The notes beneath the pieces are model-generated. The model did not search any database. It was not told the origin of the DNA and worked only from the letters and a program-made list of their open reading frames with translations. The position numbers were made by a program, and so were the translations under genes. Below, piece by piece: positions 22,854 to 31,818 of a stretch of 53,602 nt of DNA; position 1 is the first letter of the stretch; each line of letters starts with the position of its first letter. Origin of the DNA: Synergistaceae bacterium (GTDB taxonomy: Bacteria > Synergistota > Synergistia > Synergistales > Aminobacteriaceae). The stretch lies in assembly GCA_017540085.1 (NCBI GenBank), contig JAFYBQ010000009.1, positions 1-53,602 of the forward strand, in the 5' to 3' direction.

Positions 22854-23984
22854 ACAGCAGACACGGTTATTTCAGTTTGCAGGAAGCGCGAGATACGCAT
22901 ACAACTGGGCATTGGAACAGGAAAGTAAAAATCATGCTGAGGGCGGAAAATTGCTGTCAGACTATGAATTACGCAGACGTTTCACGGAGTACAAGAATGA
23001 GCCGAATAATCAATGGCTTTACACGATAAGTAACAACGTATGCAAGCAGGCAGTGAAAGACGCAGTAACAGCATATCAAAAGTTTTTCAGAGGACTTGCG
23101 GAACACCCGAAATATAAGAGCCGTAAGCGCAATAAGCCTAGTTTTTATGCAGACCCGGTAAAGATAAAGTTCACGGCAACACATGTAAAGCTAGAAAGTA
23201 TAGCGACAAGCAAAAAGAAGAACCGCCAGAGTGCAAACTGGTTCAGAATGGCCGAGCATGACCGAGTGCCGAGTGCCGCAAAATATAGCAATCCGCGAAT
23301 AAGTTATGACGGGCTGAATTGTTTTCTGACTGTCGGAATTGAGATTGAGACTCGTGAACCTGTAGCAAGCACAAATGACGGTATCGGTATTGATTTAGGA
23401 GTTAAAGACTTGCGATATGCAGTACAGGCCATGTTTATGGAAATATCAACAAGACAAGCCGAGTGAGACGGCTCAAGAAGAAACAGCGAAGGTTGCAGCG
23501 CAAAATCTCACGTAAATACGAAAAGAACAAGAAAGGAGAAAGTTACCAGAAGACAGGCAACATTGTAAAAAGTGAAAAGCAGCTTTTACGCATAACCCAT
23601 AAGCTAACGGACATCAGGACAAATTACATTCAGCAAGTTACGACAGAGATAATAAAGCGAGAGCCAAGTTTTATTGTCATGGAAGATTTGAATGTATCAG
23701 GAATGATGAAAAATAAACATCTGGCGCGTGCTGTACAGGAACAGAAATTTGCGGAGTTTTACAGGATAATGCAGTACAAATGTTCATGGCACGGCATAAG
23801 GCTAATCACGGCGGATAGGTTTTACGCAAGCTCTAAGACATGTTCATTTTGTGGGAACGTCAAGAAAGATTTGAAGCTCTCGGACAGAACATATCACTGT
23901 GAAAAATGCGGGGCTGTGATTGACCGGGATTTGAATGCCAGCATAAATTTGTATCAATATGGGAAATCAATAATCAGCCACTGA
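22825..23984 (+). pseudogene. tnpB: tnpB (IS200/IS605 or IS1341-like) split by a one-base deletion
   Basis: The N-terminal part (to a TGA near 23466) reads VMLIPNDKQQTRLFQFAGSA through the RuvC-I motif GIGIDLGVKD. The C-terminal part (from before 23463) has the RuvC-II glutamate in VMEDLNVSGM, the zinc finger CSFCG...CEKCG and RuvC-III DRDLNAS. Restoring one G at about 23412 turns the junction into DLAICSTGHVYGNINKTSRV, the expected sequence, so a single-base deletion explains the break. The natural start is not visible; the frame begins inside the end of the upstream gene. No tnpA is present. All catalytic residues survive. Confidence 0.88.
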
Positions 23985-24130
23985 CACGGAATTATTGATA
24001 TGTACCCGTACGTTAGCGGGGAATTGAAGCCTCTGGAGCGTCATACCAAACGTGAATAGCCAGTAACAACAGCGAAAGCGGACGCGATGAATGAGGAAAG
24101 AAGCGCAAAAGTTAAAAAGCTGATAACTTT
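23985..24130 (+). ncRNA. Probable omega-RNA scaffold/right-end region of the tnpB element
   Basis: The non-coding tail after tnpB contains CCCG...CGGG hairpin sequence (24006-24020), a conserved-looking GAAGCCTCTGGAGCGTC block and a hairpin AAAAAG-CTGATAA-CTTTTT (24115-24133). This is the position from which TnpB guide RNAs are processed. The exact element end and guide were not determined. Confidence 0.45.
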
Positions 24131-24159
24131 TTATAAGTCTTCTGTAACGGCACTACAGC

Positions 24160-24495
24160 ATGAGCGAAAACAGCGCAGGCGGAATCACATTAAGCACGCG
24201 GGCATTTCCTCCGGCGGGGACTCAGGACATCGGCATTATATACGGAGTATCCTGCCTAAGCTCAAATTTCTTCAAAGACACAGCGGCTACCCTCACGAAT
24301 CTTACTGTCGGCGGCGAACTCTCAGGCTACACGGCCATGATACAGAAAGGAATCGAGGTTGCCCGCAAAAGACTCATAGGCGAGGCCGAAAGATTCGGGG
24401 CTGACGGTGTTTACGGGGTAATGATAGCGACTCCGCAGGTCGCAGGGGGCGCGGCGGAAATCATAATGTATGGGACAGCGTTCAAATATGTATAA
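24160..24495 (+). CDS. YbjQ/UPF0145 family protein
   Basis: 111 aa. GITLSTRAFPPAGTQDIGIIYGVSCLSS, then GGELSGYTAMIQKGIEVARKRLIGEAERFGADGV and a final YGTAFKYV match the YbjQ (heavy-metal-binding-domain, DUF74) fold, which forms beta pentamers. Function is unknown. The ribosome site is poor and the gene starts 30 bases after the tnpB element tail, so its original promoter may have been displaced. Confidence 0.85.
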   Translation: MSENSAGGITLSTRAFPPAGTQDIGIIYGVSCLSSNFFKDTAATLTNLTVGGELSGYTAMIQKGIEVARKRLIGEAERFGADGVYGVMIATPQVAGGAAEIIMYGTAFKYV

Positions 24496-24547
24496 CATGA
24501 ATCCTTCCTTGCGGTGATAATATTCATTAGTAAGGAGGGATTTTTTC

Positions 24548-25753
24548 ATGTCAAATTTATTCGGACTCTCACAGCTTGATTACTTCCGCGATTCACTTGA
24601 CGAACGTTCGCGGGAGGCTCTCACCTCAGCAGTAAAAAGAATCACAGACGCAAAACTTCACGGCGGGCGCGTAATGGTAGTAACCGGCTCAGGCCCTAAC
24701 ATTCATGAGGGCGTAACGACTCTCATCGCAGAATTAATCCGGGTTGGACTCGTTGACGCTGTGTCTACAAGCTCGGCGGTTGTCGCTCACGAAATGGCCG
24801 GAAGTCTCGACAGGGTTTACCGTGTTGACGCTGAAGCCCTCGGCATGGATATGGCCAAAATGCCGCGGGGAGATGTCTTTGAGTTCACCTGCATGAATGA
24901 CTCTGAGCTTGACGCACTGAGGCGCGAAATGCCGCTTGATGATGACCTTCTCGAACGCGGCAGGAATCTTCCGCACGTAAACGAAATCATAAAGGCCGCC
25001 GGAAATATGGCCTACCCTATGGGACTCTACACTGAGAGACTCGCGCATGAAGTCTTAGCCCTCGCGAGAATGTACGGGCTTCCCTTTGAGACTGTCGCGG
25101 GCTGGGGCTGTGATGAGCGCACTATGCTGGGAGCGGCCTCACGCAGGAATATTCCCGTGATGGTTACGATCCCTCAGCTTGTCGGCGGGGGGGCTGTCGG
25201 AATGTCAATCGGCGACTCTATTCCCGTCTCTCAGCGTTCCATGAGAATATCGCGTATGCTTGCTGACTGTGATGTGATTATTGAGTCGGCTGTGGCGTTG
25301 ACGCAGGAAATTCACGACGGCCCGTTTGAATGCTACACAGGGCACGGAATCTGGGCTTGGCACTCAGGGCAGAATACGTACAGCCTAAAGGACAAGGCAT
25401 TAATCCGCATTGACCTTGACGAAAATTTACGGAAAGCCGTTGACCTCAACAAAACAGTGCAGGAGGCAATCGACAAAGGACTCCCGAAAACGAAAGCCGC
25501 AAAGATTCCCTTCCGCATGGAAATGTCAGCGTTCGCCCGGCACGAGGGAAGCATACCCATTGTAGGCGACATCGGAAAAGTCTGGCCGTTAATCGCTCAT
25601 GACGCAGCCAAAAATCTAGGTATCACCCTCGAATTTCTGTCGGCCTCTCAGGACACGGACGAGGGGAAATCAATGCGGGAGTGGATTGTTGACACGGTGA
25701 AGCCTCTTGACGTTCAGAAAATGCGCGAACATTCAGCTAGTTTCGTGAAATAA
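24548..25753 (+). CDS. Deoxyhypusine-synthase-like (DHS-like NAD/FAD-binding fold) protein
   Basis: 401 aa. A central VMVVTGSGPNIHEGVTTLIAELIRVGLVDAVSTSSAVVAHEM and later NIPVMVTIPQLVGGGAVG, and SIPIVGDIGKVWP, resemble the Rossmann-type DHS-like fold shared by deoxyhypusine synthases and the LOR/SDH-type ornithine-metabolising domain. The DHS active-site lysine region is not recognisable, so the reaction is unknown. ATG follows AAGGAGGGATTTTTTC. The gene is single, with a hairpin-type leader (CCTTCCTTGCGG...AAGGAGG) just upstream. Confidence 0.5.
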   Translation: MSNLFGLSQLDYFRDSLDERSREALTSAVKRITDAKLHGGRVMVVTGSGPNIHEGVTTLIAELIRVGLVDAVSTSSAVVAHEMAGSLDRVYRVDAEALGMDMAKMPRGDVFEFTCMNDSELDALRREMPLDDDLLERGRNLPHVNEIIKAAGNMAYPMGLYTERLAHEVLALARMYGLPFETVAGWGCDERTMLGAASRRNIPVMVTIPQLVGGGAVGMSIGDSIPVSQRSMRISRMLADCDVIIESAVALTQEIHDGPFECYTGHGIWAWHSGQNTYSLKDKALIRIDLDENLRKAVDLNKTVQEAIDKGLPKTKAAKIPFRMEMSAFARHEGSIPIVGDIGKVWPLIAHDAAKNLGITLEFLSASQDTDEGKSMREWIVDTVKPLDVQKMREHSASFVK

Positions 25754-25844
25754 TTGTTGAACACAAATGCCTTCATGCGATAAAATTTTATGTATTCATA
25801 TTATCCCTGAATAATATACATAGATATACATGGAGTGATACGCC

Positions 25845-26681
25845 GTGAAGAAGTATGTTTTTCTTACCGTTATGCTTATGTGCCTGCCGCTGTTTTTTAT
25901 GTTAGGCGCAAAAAAAGAGGCAAAGCCCGCAAAACCTGTTCTTATAATCGGTGCTGAATGCGAGTACCCTCCAAATAACTGGGAGGAAATTATATCCTCA
26001 GACTACACCCTGCCCGTGTCGAATCACGCGGGATATTACGCTGACGGCTACGACATTCAGATAGTGAAGCTCATAGCCGAGCGCATGAATTATGATGTCA
26101 TGATAAAGCGAATCGCGTGGAATGATTTGCTTCCGTCCCTGAACAGGGGAGAGATTGACGCTATATTTTCATCAATGCTCGACACTCATGACCGCAGGAA
26201 AGTCGCGGCGTTCTCAGAGCCTTACGAGATAACTGTTACCGAATACGGAATAATAACCCGCAGGGAAACACCTTTCAGCGCGGGGAAAACGTTAAAGCAC
26301 TTCAGCGGGGCAAAGATAATCGGCGAGAGAGGGACAAAATTCGATGACGTTATAGAGCAGATACCTGGAGTCGTTCACATGAAGCCGGTTGATACAATCA
26401 AAGAAATGATTGACGCTGTTATGTCGGGTGAGGCTCACGGTGCTGTGATTGACATTGAAGCGGGGCAGTATTATGAGCTGGTAAATACTCCCCTGAAGCT
26501 GGTAAAGTTTTCCGGGGATGAGGGCTTTAATCTGGGCTTTCACGGAGTCTGCGCGGCGGTCAGGAAGGGAGACTCGGAGCTTCTTCACAGGATAAATCTT
26601 GCAATCGCAGGAATAGACAAGCATGAACGGCAGAGAATAATGGACGGCGTAAACAGCAGGATGCTTAACAGGCGGCACTGA
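25845..26681 (+). CDS. Extracellular solute-binding protein, family 3 (orphan), paralogue A
   Basis: 278 aa with a signal peptide (FLTVMLMCLPLFFMLGA), then the SBP-3 pattern: IIGAECEYPPNNWEE, YADGYDIQIVKLIAERMNYD, LLPSLNRGEIDAIFSSMLDT-x-DRRKVAAFSEPY, and GAKIIGERGT. Such periplasmic or lipid-anchored proteins bind amino acids for ABC importers. No permease or ATPase gene adjoins it. GTG start behind GGAGTGATACG. A likely promoter is TTGAAC-16/17-GATAAA (about 25756-25785). Paralogous to the next gene. Confidence 0.88.
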   Translation: MKKYVFLTVMLMCLPLFFMLGAKKEAKPAKPVLIIGAECEYPPNNWEEIISSDYTLPVSNHAGYYADGYDIQIVKLIAERMNYDVMIKRIAWNDLLPSLNRGEIDAIFSSMLDTHDRRKVAAFSEPYEITVTEYGIITRRETPFSAGKTLKHFSGAKIIGERGTKFDDVIEQIPGVVHMKPVDTIKEMIDAVMSGEAHGAVIDIEAGQYYELVNTPLKLVKFSGDEGFNLGFHGVCAAVRKGDSELLHRINLAIAGIDKHERQRIMDGVNSRMLNRRH

Positions 26682-26795
26682 GGAACGCAAATGCCGTATG
26701 AATTTCGTGAACAGCATTATGACTTGTTGACATTGATACAGCGTGATACGCTACAATTTCAGCAATAAAATTCAGTGGGCAGGAAGTGATACGTC

Positions 26796-27638
26796 ATGAA
26801 AAAGTATATTGCCGAGTTGCTGGTGCTTGTGGTCTGTACGTTTGCCTTCGCTTATTTCGGAGGAGAGAAGAAAGAGAAGCCCCGCGAAAAATTCGTGCTG
26901 AGGATCGGTGTTGAGTGTGATTACGCCCCGAACAACTGGGAAGAGAGAACCCCGACAGAATACACTGTCCCAATCTCGAATCATGAAGGGCATTACGCTG
27001 ACGGCTACGACATACAGGTAGCGAAATTTGTCGCCGAAAAGCTCGAAGCAGATCTTGAGGTGTATAAAATCTCGTGGAACAGCCTCATATCATCATTGCA
27101 GAAGGGAGAAATTGACGCGATATTTTCCGGTATGCTCGACACAAACGGACGCAGGCGGCTAATCTCATTCACAGACACATACGAGGTCAGCTCCACAGAA
27201 TACGCCGTAATCGTGAACGTCAACAGCCCCTACGCCATCGCAAAGAAGATGACAGACTTCCGGGGGGCGAAATTCACGGCTCAGAGAAGCACGAACCTTT
27301 ACGCGGCAATCTCACAGCTTCCGGGAGCGTTAGCCCTTCCGGCTGTCGATACTGTATCGGATATGCTGTTGGCCGTAACTACAGGCCGGGCGGATTGCAG
27401 TGTAATCAATCTTGACACAGGACGCTCCTATGAGCTGACGTACAAGAACATAAAGGTTATACGCTTCCCGCAGAATGAAGGCTTCAAGCTCGGCTTCACC
27501 GGGATATGCGCCGGAGTCAGGAAGAATGACTCATCCCTGCGCTACAGAATCAACGAGGCGTTAAGAGACCTCACGAAAGGCGAACGCCGCAGGATTATGG
27601 ACAGCGTGATTTCCCGCATACTTGACAGCACATTGTAG
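26796..27638 (+). CDS. Extracellular solute-binding protein, family 3 (orphan), paralogue B
   Basis: 280 aa, signal peptide (LLVLVVCTFAFAYFGG), and the same SBP-3 motifs as paralogue A (GVECDYAPNNWEE, YADGYDIQVAKFVAEKL, LQKGEIDAIFSGMLDT, NEGFKLGFTGICAGV). ATG follows AGGAAGTGATACGTC, nearly the same leader as paralogue A, showing that the duplication included the translation start region. It has its own upstream region with TTGACA and TACAAT about 19 bases apart (26735-26765). There is no transporter partner nearby. Confidence 0.88.
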   Translation: MKKYIAELLVLVVCTFAFAYFGGEKKEKPREKFVLRIGVECDYAPNNWEERTPTEYTVPISNHEGHYADGYDIQVAKFVAEKLEADLEVYKISWNSLISSLQKGEIDAIFSGMLDTNGRRRLISFTDTYEVSSTEYAVIVNVNSPYAIAKKMTDFRGAKFTAQRSTNLYAAISQLPGALALPAVDTVSDMLLAVTTGRADCSVINLDTGRSYELTYKNIKVIRFPQNEGFKLGFTGICAGVRKNDSSLRYRINEALRDLTKGERRRIMDSVISRILDSTL

Positions 27639-27650
27639 CGCACAAAAAAA

Positions 27651-27685
27651 TCCCCTCAGCCCTGAAGCCGGGGGGAATATTTTTA
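27651..27685 (+). terminator. Terminator between convergent binding-protein and DJ-1 genes
   Basis: TCCCC...GGGGGA stem around the CCTGAAGCC region, followed by ATATTTTT on the plus strand and preceded by AAAAAAA (a T-run on the minus strand). It likely acts in both directions. Confidence 0.7.
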
Positions 27686-28237
27686 CCTGTTATACACGAG
27701 CGGAATCAGGAATGCTTCTGCGACCTCATCAGCCATAGCTTTGCCCTCAAGAATCTCAAGCAGCTTCAGCGCAAAGAACGGAGTAACCGCAGGGCCTTTC
27801 GCCGTTGTGATGTTTCCGTCAGTTTCCACGATGTGAGAGCCAATTTTCGCGCCCGTGAGATGTGATTCGAGTCCCGGATAGCACACCGCAGTTTTTCCCG
27901 CGAGGACTCCCGCTCTGCCCAGTGCCGCCGGTGCCGCGCAGATTGCCGCGATTAATTTCCCCTCGGCGTGGTACTTCTTCACGAGTTCCTGAAGGCCGTC
28001 ATGATCCTTTATCGTGAGAGTCCCCCCCGGAAGTATGAGCATGTCGAATTTCTGCTCTTTCACGTCATCGAACATTGCATCCGCCCTCACCGGGATTTTG
28101 TTCTTGCTGATGACTTCCTGCCGTCCTGTGAGTGAGGCTGTTGTTACTACGACTCCTCCGCGTCTGAGTATGTCTACTGTCGTTAATGCTTCTGTCTCTT
28201 CAAAGCCGTCAATCAGAAATATTGCAGCTGTCTTCAT
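27683..28237 (-). CDS. DJ-1/PfpI family protein (YajL-like)
   Basis: 184 aa. AIFLIDGFEETEALTTVDILRRGG gives the conserved Glu, and LIAAICAAPAALG carries the nucleophile Cys in the elbow (about residue 101), both typical of the DJ-1/YajL branch. Members act as deglycase/chaperone-like or redox-sensor proteins. It is monocistronic, with its start behind GGTGATAT on the minus strand. Confidence 0.9.
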   Translation of the reverse strand: MKTAAIFLIDGFEETEALTTVDILRRGGVVVTTASLTGRQEVISKNKIPVRADAMFDDVKEQKFDMLILPGGTLTIKDHDGLQELVKKYHAEGKLIAAICAAPAALGRAGVLAGKTAVCYPGLESHLTGAKIGSHIVETDGNITTAKGPAVTPFFALKLLEILEGKAMADEVAEAFLIPLVYNR

Positions 28238-28400
28238 GTTAATATCACCTCGCCGGAAATTGTATCATGTATTATTGTGCGTGAGCGTAATTTTGTGGCT
28301 GTTGAAGGATTTTCGCCGCGTGAAATAATTATTGCCCGCTGTGTTTGTGCTATGATTTGGCAATATCCAGAAATCTATCATAAAAAGAGGAGGAAAATTC

Positions 28401-31151
28401 ATGTTCTCACCGAAAAAATTTCCGGCTGTTTTCGTCATGGCCGTGATTTTGTGCATGTTGTCTGTATGTTCAGCACTTGCTTACGAGGGCGGCTATGTCC
28501 CAAGCCCTATAGACCGCTCCCACCTAGAAAGCAATCCCCCGGTAATCAGGCGCGACTCAAGGAACGTAGGCGATACCACTATCCCGGAATCGTATGACCT
28601 CCGGGACGTGAACAGCAAAAGCTATCTTCCCTCAGTCAGAAATCAACGCTCATACGGAACATGCTGGGCGCACGCGGCACTAGGCGCACTGGAGTCCAAC
28701 TACCTCATGCAGGGCGGGACATATCTCACCGGGAGCGAGCCGGATTTGTCGGAGCTTCATTTGTCGTGGTTCGTGTACAAAGATCCGAGAGACGGGCATT
28801 CATTTACCATGAAGGACGGCAATTTTGTCGGCGGACCTGTTTTCGGCCAAGGCGCGAACGCGGACAAGGTAATAGCATTAATGTCTCGGCTTTCAGTCCC
28901 GGTGAATGAGTCAGAGCTTCCCTACACAAGCATTGACGCGGATGTCAGCACAATGCAGGAGACTATCCCCGCGACAGCTTGCCCGGAAGATTACACGCTT
29001 GTTATGAGGCTTCATGACGCATACACGCTCGGCAAAATGACAGAAAGCCTCCGGGATACGGTCAAGCAATTAATCATGGATAACGGAGCTGTTCAGATAA
29101 GCTACTATTCAAGGCAGACTGTAGCAGCAACATCAAGCGGCTCTGATGTGTCAGCGTACTACAAGTATGACGACAATACATACACGTATTACGACCCGGC
29201 AACAACAACCCCGAATCACGCTGTGCTTATCGTGGGATGGGATGACAATTTCAGCGCGGAAAAATTCGACACCAGCAGCAAACCCAGTGCCAACGGAGCA
29301 TGGCTAGTGCGTAACTCCTGGGGCAGCACATGGGGCAACAGCGGATATTTCTGGATGTCATACGAGCAGAACATCACGGACGTTACAGCCTATATCGGCG
29401 AGGCAGTTACGGACAACATGACGGTGTATTACCATGACGCTTTAGGGCAGTGCAGTATGTTCGGCACCAGCGGCTCTGAGGGCTGGGCGGCCAATGTCTT
29501 CAAGGCTGAAGGAGCGAACGAAACACTGACTCAGGTCTCACTCATCACTACAGAGAATAATGCGGGCTACGGTGTCTATGTCTACAAGCTGGGAACAACG
29601 AAGCCGTCCGGGTTCACTGTAACCGCTGAAGAAGCCGCCACAAAGCAGACAGGCACAATGACTTACGCCGGGTATCATGTGATTACGCTTGATGACCCTG
29701 TAGCACTTGACGAGGGCGAATATTTCGCGGTTGTCGTCAACACACTGAACACGGGTACATATAATATCGCGATTGAGCGTACAGTATCTTACACAAGCGG
29801 GGGATATTATTCACAGCCTGTAATCAATTCTGGGGAGAGCTATTTTGCTTTCGGGTCATCATTCCCATCCTCATGGTCAGACGGCTACGACGGAATAACA
29901 TTCAGAGGACAATCAAGCCCGACTCCCATGAACGCCTGCATAAAAGCCTTCACCGTAACGGCGGCTGAAACAATCACGGCTGACAAATCTACATTCCCCG
30001 ATGAGATTTTCCGCTCATACGTAACGGAGACTTACGGCGCGACACCGACAAAATCAGCACTTGAGGCCGTAACAGAACTCAACCTCAGCAACAAGGGAAT
30101 AGCGGACTTCACCGGGATAGAACACTTCACCGGGCTTACAGCACTTGACGTAAGCGGCAACGAGTCAGCAAAAGTCCTCGACATCTCGAATCTCACGGCT
30201 CTTACTCTGGACAATATCACCTGCGATCCCGGGTTGAGCATAACAAACGGGAATGACACAGTAGTGTTTGAGGGGCATTCGCTGCTTCTGAGCGGGCAGA
30301 TAGGAGTCATGTTCTACGTAAATGTTCCGGACAAAACAACATACAGCACCGCCGCTATGACATTCACGGTAAACGGCACGGCAGGAGACCCAATAGCGAT
30401 GAGCAGTGCCGCGGAGGACTCAGACGGAATATATTTCATCTGCCCGATAAACTCAATACAGATGGCCGAGAAAATCACAGCGACATTCGCATACGGGGAC
30501 GGACTCACAGTCAGCAACAAATGCAGTGCAAGCGACTATATTGACATGGTGCTTGCTGACACGACTCTTCAGGAGGGCGACGCGCTTTTGAACATCGTCA
30601 ACGCCATCAAAGATTACGGGCATTATGTCCAGATTCCCCTAGCGGATTATCACGAATGGACAATCGACACGGACTACGCCGAAATGACAGCGGCGACAGC
30701 GTACTCAGATGATACAGTAGCAGAGGCAAAAACAGCGGTAGCAGATTACGCCCTCACGAACACCGACATAAACAAGACATTAATCCAGTCCGCGCAGATG
30801 GATCTTGAGCTGAACTCCGCGACAACGCTTAACGTTTACATCACGTGCGCCACCTCCGCGACAGTAACAGCGGCTGACGGAATAACCGTAACAGACACCG
30901 GCAATAACACGTACACCGTAACAGTAAGCGGAATCTCAGCGCACAAGCTCGGCAACAAATACACGATTAACGTAACATCAGGCGGTACAACGTATGTCAT
31001 CACAGCCTCGGCTCTCTCGTACGCATATGCGGTGCTGAATGAGACAGGCGCGGAGAAATACAGCGGCCTCAACAACGCTGTAACAGCCCTGTACAACTAC
31101 TACGCCAAGACTATGGCATACAGAAATTCAGACTACTGGAAGAATAATTAG
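28401..31151 (+). CDS. Secreted papain-family (C1A) cysteine protease with C-terminal adhesion-like regions
   Basis: 916 aa with a signal peptide (AVILCMLSVCSALA). The peptidase domain holds the catalytic set: Cys88 in GTCWAH, His273 in NHAVLIVGWDD and Asn305 in RNSWGSTWG. A lectin-like beta domain follows (about 330-530), then a short leucine-rich-like segment (LTELNLSNKGIADFTGIEHF-type, about 555-600) and a Thr/Ala-rich C-terminal part. No sorting signal is seen. It probably degrades proteins outside the cell or in the envelope. ATG behind AGAGGAGG; terminator at 31168. Confidence 0.92.
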   Translation: MFSPKKFPAVFVMAVILCMLSVCSALAYEGGYVPSPIDRSHLESNPPVIRRDSRNVGDTTIPESYDLRDVNSKSYLPSVRNQRSYGTCWAHAALGALESNYLMQGGTYLTGSEPDLSELHLSWFVYKDPRDGHSFTMKDGNFVGGPVFGQGANADKVIALMSRLSVPVNESELPYTSIDADVSTMQETIPATACPEDYTLVMRLHDAYTLGKMTESLRDTVKQLIMDNGAVQISYYSRQTVAATSSGSDVSAYYKYDDNTYTYYDPATTTPNHAVLIVGWDDNFSAEKFDTSSKPSANGAWLVRNSWGSTWGNSGYFWMSYEQNITDVTAYIGEAVTDNMTVYYHDALGQCSMFGTSGSEGWAANVFKAEGANETLTQVSLITTENNAGYGVYVYKLGTTKPSGFTVTAEEAATKQTGTMTYAGYHVITLDDPVALDEGEYFAVVVNTLNTGTYNIAIERTVSYTSGGYYSQPVINSGESYFAFGSSFPSSWSDGYDGITFRGQSSPTPMNACIKAFTVTAAETITADKSTFPDEIFRSYVTETYGATPTKSALEAVTELNLSNKGIADFTGIEHFTGLTALDVSGNESAKVLDISNLTALTLDNITCDPGLSITNGNDTVVFEGHSLLLSGQIGVMFYVNVPDKTTYSTAAMTFTVNGTAGDPIAMSSAAEDSDGIYFICPINSIQMAEKITATFAYGDGLTVSNKCSASDYIDMVLADTTLQEGDALLNIVNAIKDYGHYVQIPLADYHEWTIDTDYAEMTAATAYSDDTVAEAKTAVADYALTNTDINKTLIQSAQMDLELNSATTLNVYITCATSATVTAADGITVTDTGNNTYTVTVSGISAHKLGNKYTINVTSGGTTYVITASALSYAYAVLNETGAEKYSGLNNAVTALYNYYAKTMAYRNSDYWKNN

Positions 31152-31167
31152 CGCGGAGCTTTAGCGG

Positions 31168-31207
31168 CAGGGCGGGGAGCGTGAAATAATCCTCACCCTG
31201 TTTTTTT
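31168..31207 (+). terminator. Rho-independent terminator after the papain-type protease
   Basis: CAGGG (31168-31172) pairs with CCCTG (31196-31200), with further internal pairing, and is followed by seven Ts. Confidence 0.8.
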
Positions 31208-31233
31208 GCTCACGTAAAGGAGGAATTACAGTC

Positions 31234-31707
31234 ATGAATCCAGTTGAGAGAGTCCGAAAAGCATTGGACGAGGCCGGAGCAGAGGACATCGAGATAATCA
31301 CGGCGGACAGTACAATATTCACCGTTGACGACGCAGCCAAAGCAATCGGGGTAACTCCGGGGGAAATCCTCAAGAGCCTTATACTTGTTGCGGACAAGAC
31401 AGAGCCTTTCCTCGCGCTTATGTGCGGGGCGAACAAAGTCGACGCGAAATCAGCCGCAAAAGTTATCGGGCATAACCGCGCAAGAATGATGCCGCCGGAG
31501 GAAGTATATTCGCGTTACGGCTATCATGTCGGAGGTGTCCCGCCTTTGGGATATGACGAGGATTTGAAGGTTGTTGTTGACGCTGATTTGTTCGCGCACA
31601 AAACTGTATGGGCCGCCGCAGGTACAGATCATGCATTTTTTCCGGTTGAGCCTGAAAGACTGCTGGCACTCACTAACGGAATCCGCGCTGACCTGAAAAA
31701 GCAGTGA
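31234..31707 (+). CDS. YbaK/EbsC family aminoacyl-tRNA deacylase
   Basis: 157 aa. TVDDAAKAIGVTPGEILKSLIL-type N terminus, GANKVDAKSAAKVIG with the conserved Lys, and a GYHVGGVPPLGYD segment are typical of the YbaK/ProXp editing fold, which clears mischarged tRNA (for example Cys- or Ala-tRNA-Pro). ATG behind AAAGGAGG. It is a single-gene unit between two terminators. Confidence 0.9.
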   Translation: MNPVERVRKALDEAGAEDIEIITADSTIFTVDDAAKAIGVTPGEILKSLILVADKTEPFLALMCGANKVDAKSAAKVIGHNRARMMPPEEVYSRYGYHVGGVPPLGYDEDLKVVVDADLFAHKTVWAAAGTDHAFFPVEPERLLALTNGIRADLKKQ

Positions 31708-31710
31708 GAC

Positions 31711-31754
31711 CGCTGCGGCAGTTCCTTTTTTGAGGGGGACTGCTGTTTTTTTGG
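31711..31754 (+). terminator. Rho-independent terminator after the YbaK gene
   Basis: GGCAGTTCC / GGGGGACTGCT stem with a T-rich loop, followed by seven Ts. Confidence 0.8.
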
Positions 31755-31818
31755 CCGTGAATTTCTCACTCTGCTATAATCCTTAATATTCACTTGAAAT
31801 TTGGAGGCTAATTAAATC

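Noticed and set aside
23400-23470. Programmed frameshifting in tnpB
   Set aside because: No slippery heptamer or stimulatory structure is evident at the junction; a one-base deletion is simpler.
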